Shown: one piece after another, positions 36,026 through 44,718 of the stretch
How positions within the stretch are numbered: the stretch's first letter is position 1
Layout: the number at the start of each line of letters is the position of its first letter
Source of the DNA: Paenalicyclobacillus mengziensis
GTDB taxonomy: Bacteria; Bacillota; Bacilli; Alicyclobacillales; Alicyclobacillaceae
Length of the DNA: 64,000 bases
Assembly: GCF_017298635.1 (NCBI RefSeq)
Contig: NZ_CP071182.1
Coordinates: 3,572,001 to 3,636,000 of the forward strand
Direction: 5' to 3'
Position numbers and translations under genes: made by a program
The notes under the pieces: generated by a model
The model's input: only the letters and a program-made list of their open reading frames with translations
Told to the model about the DNA's origin: nothing
Database searches by the model: none

Positions 36026-36886
36026 ATGAATCGTCAAACGAAGATGCCTGAGTACAAACTGGCAAGCCGTATGTTTCACCCTGAACCCACAGTCGTGCGA
36101 GTCGGGAATCATGAAATCGGCAATGGTTCTGCAACTGTCATCGCAGGCCCGTGCTCAGTTGAAAGCCGTGAGCAGATAATCCAAGTAGCCGCGCAACTGA
36201 AGGAATTTGGCGCTCACATGTTGCGAGGCGGGGCGTTCAAACCGCGTACCTCCCCGTATGCTTTTCAGGGATTGGGAGAGACAGGGTTGCAATACTTAGC
36301 TGAGGCATCCGAACTGACAGGGCTTCCCATTGTGTCTGAAATCATGGACCCTAGTGATGTCCCTGTGGCATCCGAATATATTCAGGTTATACAAATTGGG
36401 GCGCGGAATATGCAGAACTACCCTCTGCTAAAGGCAGTGGGGAGACTCACAAAACCGATTCTGTTAAAACGAGGACTAACAGCCACGATTGACGAATGGT
36501 TGCTGGCTGCGGAGTACATTCTCCATGAAGGAAATGCCAACGTCATTCTCTGTGAACGAGCAATTCGTACCTTCAACAACTCTCGAACGCGTAACACGCT
36601 TGACTTAAGTGCCATTCCCGTCATCAAAGACCTCAGCCACTTGCCTATTATCATTGATCCCAGCCACGGTACAGGCGTAGCGCGTTACGTACCCTCAATG
36701 AGTCTCGCTAGTCTAGCAGCGGGCGCCGATGGGCTCATTCTCGAGGTTCACCCGACCCCGGACCAAGCTGTGTCGGACGGTGCACAAAGCCTGACGCCAA
36801 GTGAATTCAACCTCCTCATGAGACAAGTACATCACTACCATGCTGCCACGAGGAGTTTTCTTCTGGAGGTTGGTGCTCATGGGTGA
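36026..36886 (+). CDS. aroF: 3-deoxy-7-phosphoheptulonate synthase (AroA beta / KDO8PS-like type)
   Basis: DAHP synthase joins phosphoenolpyruvate and erythrose 4-phosphate in the first step of aromatic amino acid synthesis. The 286 residues show [78 protein letters not shown] and [14 protein letters not shown]. It belongs to the type I-beta class, without a fused chorismate mutase or ACT domain. ATG 36026 is nine bases after GAGGAGG; an upstream ATG at 36008 would precede the ribosome site. Expression is set by the T-box leader, most likely in response to uncharged tRNA-Phe. Confidence 0.94.
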   Translation: MNRQTKMPEYKLASRMFHPEPTVVRVGNHEIGNGSATVIAGPCSVESREQIIQVAAQLKEFGAHMLRGGAFKPRTSPYAFQGLGETGLQYLAEASELTGLPIVSEIMDPSDVPVASEYIQVIQIGARNMQNYPLLKAVGRLTKPILLKRGLTATIDEWLLAAEYILHEGNANVILCERAIRTFNNSRTRNTLDLSAIPVIKDLSHLPIIIDPSHGTGVARYVPSMSLASLAAGADGLILEVHPTPDQAVSDGAQSLTPSEFNLLMRQVHHYHAATRSFLLEVGAHG

Positions 36887-36941
36887 CGACTCATCTTGTC
36901 GTTTTCACAGCGAAAGACAATATTCAAAACAAAACGCTGCC

Positions 36942-37628
36942 CTACAAAACTGAACGCACCGATTCGAGTTCTGCTTTGCGGGCAACTTTAATTAATGCTT
37001 CAGAAGGACCTTGGAGTACAATCCGGTCTCCATCTATAACGGTGTCAGTGGCTGCTACAGGAAAGATGGTCTGATTACCGCGGATGATGAGTAGCACTTG
37101 GGCTCCAAAGCGTTGCGGCAGGTCGAGTTGGTCCAACGTCTTGCCGACAAGCTCGCCCCGGGCGTTGAGTTCCATCATAAAAACGCCCTCGTATAATTCA
37201 ATCATATCGAGCAGTGCAGAACGTGTTAACAAACGTGCAAGCCGAATGCCAGAATCTCGCTCGGGGTAAACAACGTGATCGGCACCAAGACGTTCAAGAA
37301 TTTTTCCATGAGTCGCGTCCTTCGCCTTCGCCATCACGTACAGTCCAAAGTCCTTGCAATTGATGACCACATGGTTCGAGGCAGTTTCATCTTCACCGAT
37401 GGCGTTGATGACCGCGTCCACGTCCTTGATACCTGCCTCGGCCAAAAACTCTGGATTTTCGGCGTCCCCAATCGCCGTTCTGCAACGCCTGGCATATGGT
37501 TCAAGACAGTTGACTACCTTATCTATGAGCAGAACCTGGTGGCCGTTGGCGAGAAGCTCTTCAGTGGCACCGGTTCCGAACCTTCCTGCCCCGATAACGC
37601 CAATCGTCTTTGGGCTCCTCTTGCCCAT
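36942..37628 (-). CDS. ktrA: potassium uptake regulatory subunit KtrA (TrkA family)
   Basis: The 228 residues hold an RCK domain: KTIGVIGAGRFGTGATEELL is the NAD/ATP-binding motif, then LLIDK, AIGDAENPEFL and VINAIG, followed by a TrkA-C domain (about residues 140-220). KtrA forms an octameric ring that gates the KtrB potassium channel-like transporter, sensing ATP/ADP and, in Firmicutes, c-di-AMP at the C-terminal part. ATG 37628 is used by family start; its ribosome site (AGGA) is weak. No ktrB is adjacent. It is convergent with aroF; a short ACGAC/GTCGT hairpin with four T (36887-36905) lies between them. Confidence 0.88.
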   Translation of the reverse strand: MGKRSPKTIGVIGAGRFGTGATEELLANGHQVLLIDKVVNCLEPYARRCRTAIGDAENPEFLAEAGIKDVDAVINAIGEDETASNHVVINCKDFGLYVMAKAKDATHGKILERLGADHVVYPERDSGIRLARLLTRSALLDMIELYEGVFMMELNARGELVGKTLDQLDLPQRFGAQVLLIIRGNQTIFPVAATDTVIDGDRIVLQGPSEALIKVARKAELESVRSVL

Positions 37629-37935
37629 CAGTCGAATGCTTCCTAGGAGTCCTAATGAGCGGGTATTTGCCAAGCTGAACAACTCCCATCTGCCTCGCTG
37701 CCTAATCGTGATGTACGCTACACGTCAACAGTACCCCCTCAACAGTAAGACTTCTGCCGCATTCTGACAAGCCTGCGCAAAGGATAATTTACCCGGGGTT
37801 ATCAGTCGTTTTCTCAAAGCACCACTGCTTGTCCGTAACGCCTCACTACATGTCCATTCAGCTGGCGCTCAGATGAATTGGCCCTTTGGCATATGCGCAA
37901 ACCATGTTTGGACTCAGGTGCGACGGCCGGGTCAG

Positions 37936-38121
37936 CTAACTGGTGTTATTGTCCTCTTCGTCCACAACGGTGTGCTCCATCACCACGTGTGTGTATTCAT
38001 AGCCGTGTGTACAATGCTGACAAAACACACGTACAACACGCTCACCCACTGGAACTTCTACATGATTTACGCGCCCGCAGCGCGGACAAATCGAGTCAAC
38101 TGCCCAGTGACCATGGACCAT
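37936..38121 (-). CDS. small zinc-ribbon-like protein, 61 aa
   Basis: The sequence has CPRCGRVNHVEVPVGERVV and FCQHC, two CxxC knuckles about 20 residues apart, as in zinc ribbons, then a short acidic tail. Start ATG 38121 has GAGGGGGG nine bases upstream. I do not recognise the family; nucleic acid or protein binding is possible. It stands alone between ktrA and the c-di-AMP riboswitch. Confidence 0.65.
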   Translation of the reverse strand: MVHGHWAVDSICPRCGRVNHVEVPVGERVVRVFCQHCTHGYEYTHVVMEHTVVDEEDNNTS

Positions 38122-38443
38122 CAGTCGTCCCCCCTCATGTGTTTAATGTCTAATCGAGCTATAGTCCGAAAATACCACTTTACCGACTTTTCTAATCTTT
38201 GAAGTTCATCCGTATCTTACGAAGTCCCCCCGAAAAACAGCGCAATTGGTGACTTTTACCCGACTCCAAACACGATTCGCGTCAAATAGTCAACATACGA
38301 TGAAAGTTCTTATTTTTTTGAACCCGAAAATGACACAATTTGCACAGACTAAAATCTTATACTTTGTTTACAAATCACTCGTGGGCATGTCTGCATGGAA
38401 ACTTTTGGGCTTGTCATCGGCAGATCGAGCAGATTACAAGTAA
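38122..38443. other. 322-base gap before the c-di-AMP riboswitch
   Basis: No gene is seen. It must hold the promoter of the transglycosylase transcript; TATACT at 38358-38363 is a -10 candidate but no good -35 box is at the right distance. The region is AT-rich compared with its neighbours. Confidence 0.4.
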
Positions 38444-38543
38444 ACGCCGAATCGCATGAGCGGGGGATATTCGAAATCAGGGGTGAAGGAATCTTCCAGG
38501 GCCACCTTTTCGGCCCGAACCCGTCAACTAACCTCGTAGGCGT
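38444..38543 (+). promoter_or_regulatory. c-di-AMP riboswitch (ydaO/yuaA type)
   Basis: The P1 stem pairs ACGCC (38444-38448) with GGCGT (38539-38543). Inside are the conserved blocks GCGGGGGA, AGGGGTGAAGGAATC and CCGAACCCGTCAACTAACC TCGTAGGCG, which match the ydaO consensus as in B. subtilis ydaO. These riboswitches bind c-di-AMP and usually shut genes off. Here the P1 end is only eight bases before the ribosome site of a wall-lytic gene, and no separate terminator is visible, so control may be translational. Confidence 0.9.
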
Positions 38544-38564
38544 AACGAAAGGGAGAGCAAGTGC

Positions 38565-39476
38565 ATGACGCGCAGTCGTAGCTGGATTTCTTTGGTGTAC
38601 CTTCTATTCATGAGCATTTTTGTTACACTTGGAGGCGTTTCGTCCGTTGCCTATGCTGCAACCAAGTACCATGTGAACACTCAGTCAGCACATTGGCGAT
38701 ATCCAGAGGTCCACCAAGTGATGGACACATCATCGCAGTTCGTGGTGAAAAAGCATACTCGACTTTACGACACTTTGTTATACATTCATCCGCGGAGTCC
38801 AGTTCCGAAGACACCCACGCAATCCTTCCTCAAAGAACCGCACGGCATCCCCACAAGTAGGAAGTTACGTGCCCCAGGCGGGCATCAACATAAATTTTTC
38901 GTGACTGTTCACCCCGGGGATACACTCTGGGCAATCGCTGTGGAACATCACACCACGGTTACGGGTTTAATGGCGATGAACAATCTGAATTCTTCGCTCA
39001 TTTTCCCTGGGCAGAAGTTGCGGCTAAGCGGACCGGAACACAAGTTAACCGTTTACAAGAAAGCATCTTTACGCACGCCATTGATTAACCTGCAAATCGT
39101 AACCCAGCACGGCGTCCCGGTGCAGTTGGTGCCTGTCTACCAGGCTGCCGGTCAGAAATACGGAATTCCGTGGACCGTTTTGGCAGCTATTCATCGTATC
39201 GAAACAGACTTTTCGACCAGACCGGTGGTCAGCGGTGCCGGCGCAGAAGGTCCGATGCAGTTCATGCCCTCAACATTTGAACACTACGCCGTGAAGGCTC
39301 CGGGACACCATGGGGCTCCCAATATTAACAACGTGTATGACGCCATTTACACCGCAGCACATATGTTGGCCGCTGATGGTTACGCAAAGAACCCTTCCGC
39401 CGCAATATACCAGTACAACCATTCCATGACGTACGTTCAGTCTGTAGAGGCTTTAGCTCAAACGTATCAAGTGTAA
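38565..39476 (+). CDS. secreted LysM-domain lytic transglycosylase
   Basis: The 303 residues begin with a signal peptide (SWISLVYLLFMSIFVTLGG, cut near AYAA). A LysM domain (KFFVTVHPGDTLWAIAVEHH to FPGQKLRLSG, about residues 110-155) binds peptidoglycan. The C-terminal half is an SLT-like muramidase: YGIPWTVLAAIHRIETDF with the catalytic Glu, GAGAEGPMQFMPSTFEHYA and AAIYQYNHSMTYVQSV. It should cleave glycan strands outside the cell. Its riboswitch ties it to c-di-AMP, which in Firmicutes reports on potassium, turgor and wall state. The ribosome site is AAAGGGAGAG, ATG 38565. Confidence 0.9.
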   Translation: MTRSRSWISLVYLLFMSIFVTLGGVSSVAYAATKYHVNTQSAHWRYPEVHQVMDTSSQFVVKKHTRLYDTLLYIHPRSPVPKTPTQSFLKEPHGIPTSRKLRAPGGHQHKFFVTVHPGDTLWAIAVEHHTTVTGLMAMNNLNSSLIFPGQKLRLSGPEHKLTVYKKASLRTPLINLQIVTQHGVPVQLVPVYQAAGQKYGIPWTVLAAIHRIETDFSTRPVVSGAGAEGPMQFMPSTFEHYAVKAPGHHGAPNINNVYDAIYTAAHMLAADGYAKNPSAAIYQYNHSMTYVQSVEALAQTYQV

Positions 39477-39647
39477 TCCTTTTCAATGAGCATCGTTTAT
39501 CGTCGACTGCTGCATTTCAGGTATCACGTAGATCTGGTAAAAACGGGTGTGTGTTGATGAAAAAGCGCTGTCCTCTATATACGCCGTTCGAAACATGGCG
39601 GACACACTCCCGAGTTATATAAACAACTTTATAATGAGGGGGAAGTC

Positions 39648-39866
39648 ATGATGTCGGACTATCAATTGGACTGCACTCAGGCGAAAAAGGAAATGGAAAA
39701 CGCGTTTGCTCGTTGGAGTATGGCCGATCCGCTTTATGAGCAGGAACGCTGGCTAGCATATCAGGCTGCAGTCGAACGGTATAATGCCATTCTGGCTGAG
39801 GCAAACGGCAGGTCTGAATCAAGAGAAGTCGTCTTGCCGTGGCTGCGAAAAAACGTTGTTGCTTAG
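39648..39866 (+). CDS. hypothetical protein, 72 aa
   Basis: A short, soluble helical protein starting MSDYQLDCTQAKKEMENAF with amphipathic pattern to residue 55, somewhat like the DUF2508/YaaL type but not clearly so. The ribosome site is GAGGGGG, eight to eleven bases from the two ATGs (39648, 39651). A TATAAT at about 39631 overlaps the leader, so the transcript would be nearly leaderless if that is the -10 box. It lies on the 3' side of the group II intron in the opposite direction. Confidence 0.55.
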   Translation: MMSDYQLDCTQAKKEMENAFARWSMADPLYEQERWLAYQAAVERYNAILAEANGRSESREVVLPWLRKNVVA

Positions 39867-39911
39867 ACCATCTGGTTGGCAGTTCAGCATTAGAAACAGA
39901 CTTAACTTCAT

Positions 39912-41804
39912 AATCGGGTAAGAGGGGGTGGCTAACCCCCGTCTTCCCACACCACCGTACGTACCGTTCGGTATACGGCGGTTCATGTTGTGGAACGAAT
40001 TGCGTCGTATCGTTCGACTAGGCTCACAAGTCCTTGGTCGCGCCAGTAGGCGAGACCAAGGGCTTTGTTCGTTTGTGGTGTGTTTGCGAGGCGCCAGTAG
40101 CCTTTGCGGGAAGCACTAATGTGCACCGCCCATTCCTCGGGGATGCCGAGTCTGACGAGATTCCGCCGTTTCGTTTTCGGTTTCTTCCATTGCTTAAGCA
40201 GACACATCCTCAGTCGACGACGGATCCACTCATCTAGGTGTTCAAACACACTACGTGTTTGAGCGTGTCTGTAGTAGCCAGCCCATCCCCGCAGGTACGC
40301 ATTTAGCCATTCGAGCCTTTGCATCATCGACTGCCCTCGGCTACGTGAGGTCAGGGTGCGCACCTTGTCCTTGAAGCGTTTCAGAGACTTTGGTGCGACT
40401 CGAATTCGGGGCTGTTTGTGATGCGTGAATGAGAATCCGAGAAACTTTCGCCTCCACGGGCGGTCTACCGCGCTCTTTTCCGCGTTAACCTTGAGCTTCA
40501 GTCTTTCTTCTACAAATAACCGTAGACTTTCCATAACCCTCTCTCCGGCGTGACGGCTTTTTACGTACACGTTGCAATCGTCAGCATATCTGACGAAGCG
40601 GTGGCCACGTCGCGTCAGTTCTCGGTCCAAGTCATCCAACATAATGTTGGCGAGTAATGGACTGAGTGGACCGCCTTGTGGAACGCCCTCTTCGGTAGAG
40701 ACACATACGCCGTGTTCCATGACACCCGCGTTCAGGTATCCACGAATCAGCTTTAGGACGCGCTTGTCCTTTACCTTGCGAGCCACTCTTGCCATGAGCA
40801 TGTCGTGGTTCACTCGGTCAAAGAACTGAGCTAAGTCCATATCGACTACCCAGCGGTATCCTTGCGAGATAAATATCTGTGCTTGGTTTACAGCTTGGTG
40901 GGCACTGCGTCCCTGACGGAAGCCATAACTGTACCATGAGAATTCCGGGTCAAAGATAGGTGTCAGTACTTGCAGAAGTGCCTGTTGGATCAGGCGGTCT
41001 AGCACCCCTGGTATCCCTAACATCCTTTTGCTGCCACCGTCTGGTTTCGGGATTTCGACCCGACGTACCGGCATTGGTTGGTAGGTTCCATGAAGGAGGT
41101 CACTTCGGATACGTTGCCAGTTTTCCATCAGGAATGGACGAAGGGATTTTATCTCCATTCCGTCGACACCGGCAGCCCCTTTGTTCTTCTCCACACGGCG
41201 CAGCGCCGAGAGCAGGTTATCCCGCTCTACTACCTGTTCCATCAGGTCGATACAACCTTCTTCGCGGGTTGGTTCATTGGGTCGTGCCGAAGAGAAACTC
41301 GGCGCTTCCTCAGTCCCCCGTGGATTCACCACTTCCTTCTGAGGATAGCTCCCTTGTGGGATATTCGGCTGTCTTTGCTTCTCTCTCGAACTTGCCATGA
41401 ACAACCCTCACAATCATGTTCAGTCCTTCCCTGCTTGGGCGTCCCTTTGCAGGTACTACGACCTCTGCTGACTTCTGCCCGTTCAACGTACCCTCTCAGG
41501 AACGCTTACCAGCATCGCTGGCGTACCGGGCAGACCTCCCCGGGTAAGAACGCTGTCTTTCCCTCCATGCACCCGCTCCATTTACTTTCAGCAGTCTTCG
41601 GTAGCAAGGGCTTTGTCATGTTTGGCTGACTCACCCAACTGCTGCTAGCCTCTATTGGAGTTCGTGACCCTCGGGCCGGAGGTTTGCCGCCGCCTTCCTT
41701 CAGATTCCACCTCGCGGTGGACACCCTTGGCTTAAGCTAATGGTTACTGCTACCTTCACCATTCCGGACTTTCACCGTATAGACAGTGCCCATGCCGGGC
41801 GCAC
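39912..41804 (-). mobile_element. group IIC intron
   Basis: The 5' end is set at 41804 where the minus strand reads GTGCGCCCGGCATGGGC, a group II 5' splice signature. The reverse transcriptase lies inside. Domain V is recognised at about 39984-39951 (ACCGCCGTA/TACGGTGGT stem with a GAAC-type tip) and domain VI at 39950-39920 (GGGGG/CCCCC stem). The 3' end is placed near ACCCGAT at about 39912-39917, uncertain by several bases. The total of about 1.9 kb is normal. It sits directly after the T-run of an intrinsic terminator, the usual target of the IIC class. Confidence 0.88.
39983..41398 (-). CDS. ltrA: group II intron reverse transcriptase/maturase
   Basis: The 471 residues have the reverse transcriptase blocks (GAAGVDGMEIKSL, YQPMPVRRVEIPKPDGG, YGFRQGRSAHQAV, VVDMDLAQFFDRVNHD, EGVPQGGPLSPLLANIML), the catalytic RFVRYADDCNVYV, and the maturase X domain (WLNAYLRGWAGYYRHAQT). 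There is no HNH endonuclease after domain X, as expected for class C, so it would need terminators or single-stranded DNA as target. Start ATG 41398 follows GAGGG. The stop codon overlaps domain V. The protein appears intact, so the element may be active. Confidence 0.95.
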   Translation of the reverse strand: MASSREKQRQPNIPQGSYPQKEVVNPRGTEEAPSFSSARPNEPTREEGCIDLMEQVVERDNLLSALRRVEKNKGAAGVDGMEIKSLRPFLMENWQRIRSDLLHGTYQPMPVRRVEIPKPDGGSKRMLGIPGVLDRLIQQALLQVLTPIFDPEFSWYSYGFRQGRSAHQAVNQAQIFISQGYRWVVDMDLAQFFDRVNHDMLMARVARKVKDKRVLKLIRGYLNAGVMEHGVCVSTEEGVPQGGPLSPLLANIMLDDLDRELTRRGHRFVRYADDCNVYVKSRHAGERVMESLRLFVEERLKLKVNAEKSAVDRPWRRKFLGFSFTHHKQPRIRVAPKSLKRFKDKVRTLTSRSRGQSMMQRLEWLNAYLRGWAGYYRHAQTRSVFEHLDEWIRRRLRMCLLKQWKKPKTKRRNLVRLGIPEEWAVHISASRKGYWRLANTPQTNKALGLAYWRDQGLVSLVERYDAIRSTT

Positions 41805-41805
41805 C

Positions 41806-41843
41806 AAAACAGGGCCTGTACAGCGCTCGCTGATACAGGCCCT
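41806..41843 (-). terminator. intrinsic terminator of the phosphate-type MFS gene, intron target
   Basis: Perfect 10-bp arms (AGGGCCTGTA on both strands, 41811-41820 and 41834-41843) with a 13-base loop, followed on the minus strand by GTTTTG and then at once by the intron 5' end. It lies 60 bases after the MFS stop codon. Confidence 0.88.
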
Positions 41844-41905
41844 CTCAGGCTGGTGAACTGCTCGTTAACTTATGGATGACCAACTTCAAGCGAGATGCCG
41901 TGACC

Positions 41906-43300
41906 TCAACGAACAGTTTGGGGAACAACCTTTGACGACTTGGCTGATTCCGACATTTTTTCCATTGACCTGTTCGCCGGCTCCGGCAAAACCAATGTAA
42001 GTAGTGTACCCGCTAAGGCAAAGGCAAAGGTAATGATGAAGGTGCCTTGAAGGCCAAGTGCCTTCGTAATCACTGGAAACAAGAAGACCCCGATAAATGC
42101 CCCAATCTTGGCAATCCCCGCAGATATCCCGTGAGCAGTCGTTCTCACGCTGACGGGGTATAGTTCCGCCGATAGAATAAACGTAGTCGTATTCGGACCA
42201 AATTCAGCGAAGAAGTAACTGATTCCGTAAAGAACTAGGAACGGCAAAACCATTGATGTAACTCCGGGAATGACGCCCATGCACAGAAATGCCAGGCCCA
42301 TCACTGCAAACCCAATTAGTTGCAAGCGTTTATGGCCAATACGGTCAATCTTTAGGACCGACAATGCATAACCTGGGACTGCAGCGATTGCAAACACAAT
42401 TAGTGTCCAGGCTTCACTTTGAATCAGGCTTGCATGCGGTGCGACAGTCTTCATGATAAGCGGTGTGGAAATCGAGTTCCCATAGTACGCGTAGTCAAAC
42501 AGGAACCAGGTTCCTGCTGTACCAAGCAACGTAAGCAGCATCTTCGGATTCGTGATGAACTGTCCAAAGTTCATCAGCGGTGTTTTCGGCGCTACATCTC
42601 CTTCGACGACGTCCACCTGACCACTCGTATATGTGCGGAGCTGAGAAGCTGCTTTTTCTGTATTCCCCATCACTTGAGCCTGGAATCTGGGCGACTCTGG
42701 CATCTTTCTGCGAGCGTAGATGACGCTGAGAGCAGGTATCGCACCAAGTCCGAGCATAATTCTCCAGGCGAGGTCGTGACTGATGCCGCTGGCCAACAGC
42801 GTAATTGCTACCATCGGGCCTGCGATGAGACCAAGAGCCTGCATCGAAAACACCATGCCGACAAGTTTACCGCGATCGCGGACATTGGCGTATTCACTCA
42901 TGATGACGGCACTGATTGGATAATCTCCACCAATTCCGAGCCCGAGAAAGAAACGAAAAGCAATCAGCCAATATATGTTCGGTGAAAATGCGGTTAAAAT
43001 AGCACCTATCGACATGATTGTCGCAACAAGTCCGTATAATTTCTTTCGTCCTAAAATGTCGGCCAATCGACCAAAGATGAGTGCTCCAAGAAAATTCGCC
43101 AGCAGAGTTGTGCTGCCGACCACCCCAACCATCGTTCCGCTTAAATGCCATTCATTCTTAATCAGAACCAATGCAGCGCCGATAATAAACAGGTCATACG
43201 CATCGGTGAAAAATCCAAGACCGGATATAATCATTGCACGCAGGTGAAACAGGCTGAGCGGTGCTTCATCCAAGGCCTCTCCAATGGAGGTGTTTGTCAT
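41906..43300 (-). CDS. MFS transporter, phosphate:H+ symporter type
   Basis: A 464-residue transporter with about 12 membrane helices and a central hydrophilic loop (about 205-260). GLGFFTDAYDLFIIG in helix 1 is the mark of the PHS family (Pho84-like), with GRLADILGRKKLYGL after helix 2, FRFFLGLGIGGDYPISAVIMSEYA in helix 4 and FGPNTTTFILSAELYPVSVR late. Known relatives carry inorganic phosphate, some carry organic acids. ATG 43300 and GTG 43333 are both possible starts with weak ribosome sites. Transcription ends at the terminator used as intron target. Confidence 0.87.
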   Translation of the reverse strand: MTNTSIGEALDEAPLSLFHLRAMIISGLGFFTDAYDLFIIGAALVLIKNEWHLSGTMVGVVGSTTLLANFLGALIFGRLADILGRKKLYGLVATIMSIGAILTAFSPNIYWLIAFRFFLGLGIGGDYPISAVIMSEYANVRDRGKLVGMVFSMQALGLIAGPMVAITLLASGISHDLAWRIMLGLGAIPALSVIYARRKMPESPRFQAQVMGNTEKAASQLRTYTSGQVDVVEGDVAPKTPLMNFGQFITNPKMLLTLLGTAGTWFLFDYAYYGNSISTPLIMKTVAPHASLIQSEAWTLIVFAIAAVPGYALSVLKIDRIGHKRLQLIGFAVMGLAFLCMGVIPGVTSMVLPFLVLYGISYFFAEFGPNTTTFILSAELYPVSVRTTAHGISAGIAKIGAFIGVFLFPVITKALGLQGTFIITFAFALAGTLLTLVLPEPANRSMEKMSESAKSSKVVPQTVR

Positions 43301-43504
43301 CTGCTTTGATTCCCTCGTGCTTACCGTACGCACAGCGAATCAGCACCTTCTTTCACACAAGATAGTGGGCCACTTGGAATTATCTCATGTATTCAGTATC
43401 AAAGTACCCGTCTTTTGTTAAGTTTTTGTAAACCAAACGTAAATTTTTCGTTTACTTTGTCGAAATATTTCTAAGCCTGTACCGATGGGCTGCACTTCTA
43501 CGTG

Positions 43505-43537
43505 AAAAAAAAAAAACGGCCTGCCTAAAATGGCAGG
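43505..43537 (-). terminator. intrinsic terminator of the 133-aa gene
   Basis: Minus strand: CCTGCC/GGCAGG stem (43532-43537 with 43520-43525), followed by a 12-base T run (43516-43505). It begins 15 bases after the stop codon at 43553. Confidence 0.85.
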
Positions 43538-43552
43538 TCACAAGGGCGTTTA

Positions 43553-43954
43553 CTAGTTGTAAGACAACAGGGTTCGAGCTCTGCTCACTAGCGAAGAAAA
43601 CCATTCTGGTTCTGCCACTTGATGTTCGATATTGTGCTTGTTTTTCAGCCCGTACTGAAAATAGAAGCCGGCGCAAGTATTTAGAGGGATGTGAATCTCT
43701 CCAATGCAGACATGGTTCGCGACAAAATCGTGGAAACGATAATTTAAACTCGCAGCCCGTTCATTGCCGAGAATCCGTCGTTCAAAGAAATGTTCGTCGT
43801 AACAGAGAAAGTCAAACGGATTGTAGTAAAACGGTGATATCACTTGGTCCAGAGAGTCGTCAGACGTGAGTAATTTGAGTCGTTCCCAATCATGATTATC
43901 AAGAGCAACGTCAATGAGATTTTTTCGAAGTAGTTCAAACACCTCGTCCTTCAT
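43553..43954 (-). CDS. hypothetical protein, 133 aa
   Basis: Start ATG 43954 has GAGGTGG seven bases upstream. The protein is soluble, acidic and rich in aromatic residues (FYYNPFDFLCYDEHFFERRIL), with no signal peptide. I do not recognise it. It has its own strong terminator, so it is a single-gene unit. Confidence 0.6.
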   Translation of the reverse strand: MKDEVFELLRKNLIDVALDNHDWERLKLLTSDDSLDQVISPFYYNPFDFLCYDEHFFERRILGNERAASLNYRFHDFVANHVCIGEIHIPLNTCAGFYFQYGLKNKHNIEHQVAEPEWFSSLVSRARTLLSYN

Positions 43955-44214
43955 ATGATGACCACCTCTTTTTTCATTGACTCTACGATGCATACCTCTA
44001 CTGCTCACATATACCGCTCACATACAATCAAAATATTCTGTTTATTTTTCGTTCAGGCGAGGCCCGAGTAAATCACTACTTGAGGGTCCTGTCCCAAACG
44101 CCGCGTCACTTAAATGAGCTGCCTGACACCGGTGATTTTTGATGTCAGTAACTCGATGTCAATAACAATGTACTCGACTGATTGTGAGAGTATGTTCGCT
44201 TCGTTGCGTTGGTT

Positions 44215-44436
44215 TCAACGATTGGCGGACCCACTGTCTGATGGACCAACGACAGATGTTGTATTACTACGTGTTGTATTATTTGCTGTGATTGTCGAAT
44301 GGTTCGTCTCTGATTGATTCGTTGAGTTTGTCGGTGTTGTTCCAGGAGATGTACTGATACCCGTCGAACAACCCGCAAGAACACCCACTATGCTTAATGC
44401 TGCACCTGCTGTTAGGAATTTTTTATAACATTTCAT
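44215..44436 (-). CDS. small lipoprotein, 73 aa
   Basis: A lipoprotein signal (KKFLTAGAALSIVGVLAGC) with the lipobox LAGC is followed by about 50 residues of Ser, Thr and Asn (TSPGTTPTNSTNQSETNHST). The mature part has no globular domain. GAGGAGG lies 11 bases before ATG 44436. It resembles the beginning of the longer lipoprotein at 54739, so it could be a truncated relative or a surface spacer. Confidence 0.65.
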   Translation of the reverse strand: MKCYKKFLTAGAALSIVGVLAGCSTGISTSPGTTPTNSTNQSETNHSTITANNTTRSNTTSVVGPSDSGSANR

Positions 44437-44718
44437 GTCGTAAAGTTCCTCCTCAGGATGTTCACAAACAGTTAGACGTAATGAATCCAATGTTCATCAC
44501 AAGCCACTTTTTAGAAGTAAGCTTTCGTTTGAAACTTCGGTTGTCTTAGAGTAACCTCAGAGAATGCAGGTATGCACTTACATTCAGCGTGTTCATCCAC
44601 ACAGGCATGCAAAGGTAATGTACAATGACCGACGGAAAAATGCTGGAATTGGAGATGGAGTCTTGTAAAAGCGCATTTGTCTCAATGTGAGCCTAGGATT
44701 CAAGGAGGAGGCATTTAC
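44437..44718. other. 282-base divergent intergenic region
   Basis: Between the small lipoprotein (minus) and the binding-protein gene (plus). TACAAT (about 44619) is a weak -10 candidate for the plus-strand gene. No RNA motif is seen. Confidence 0.35.
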
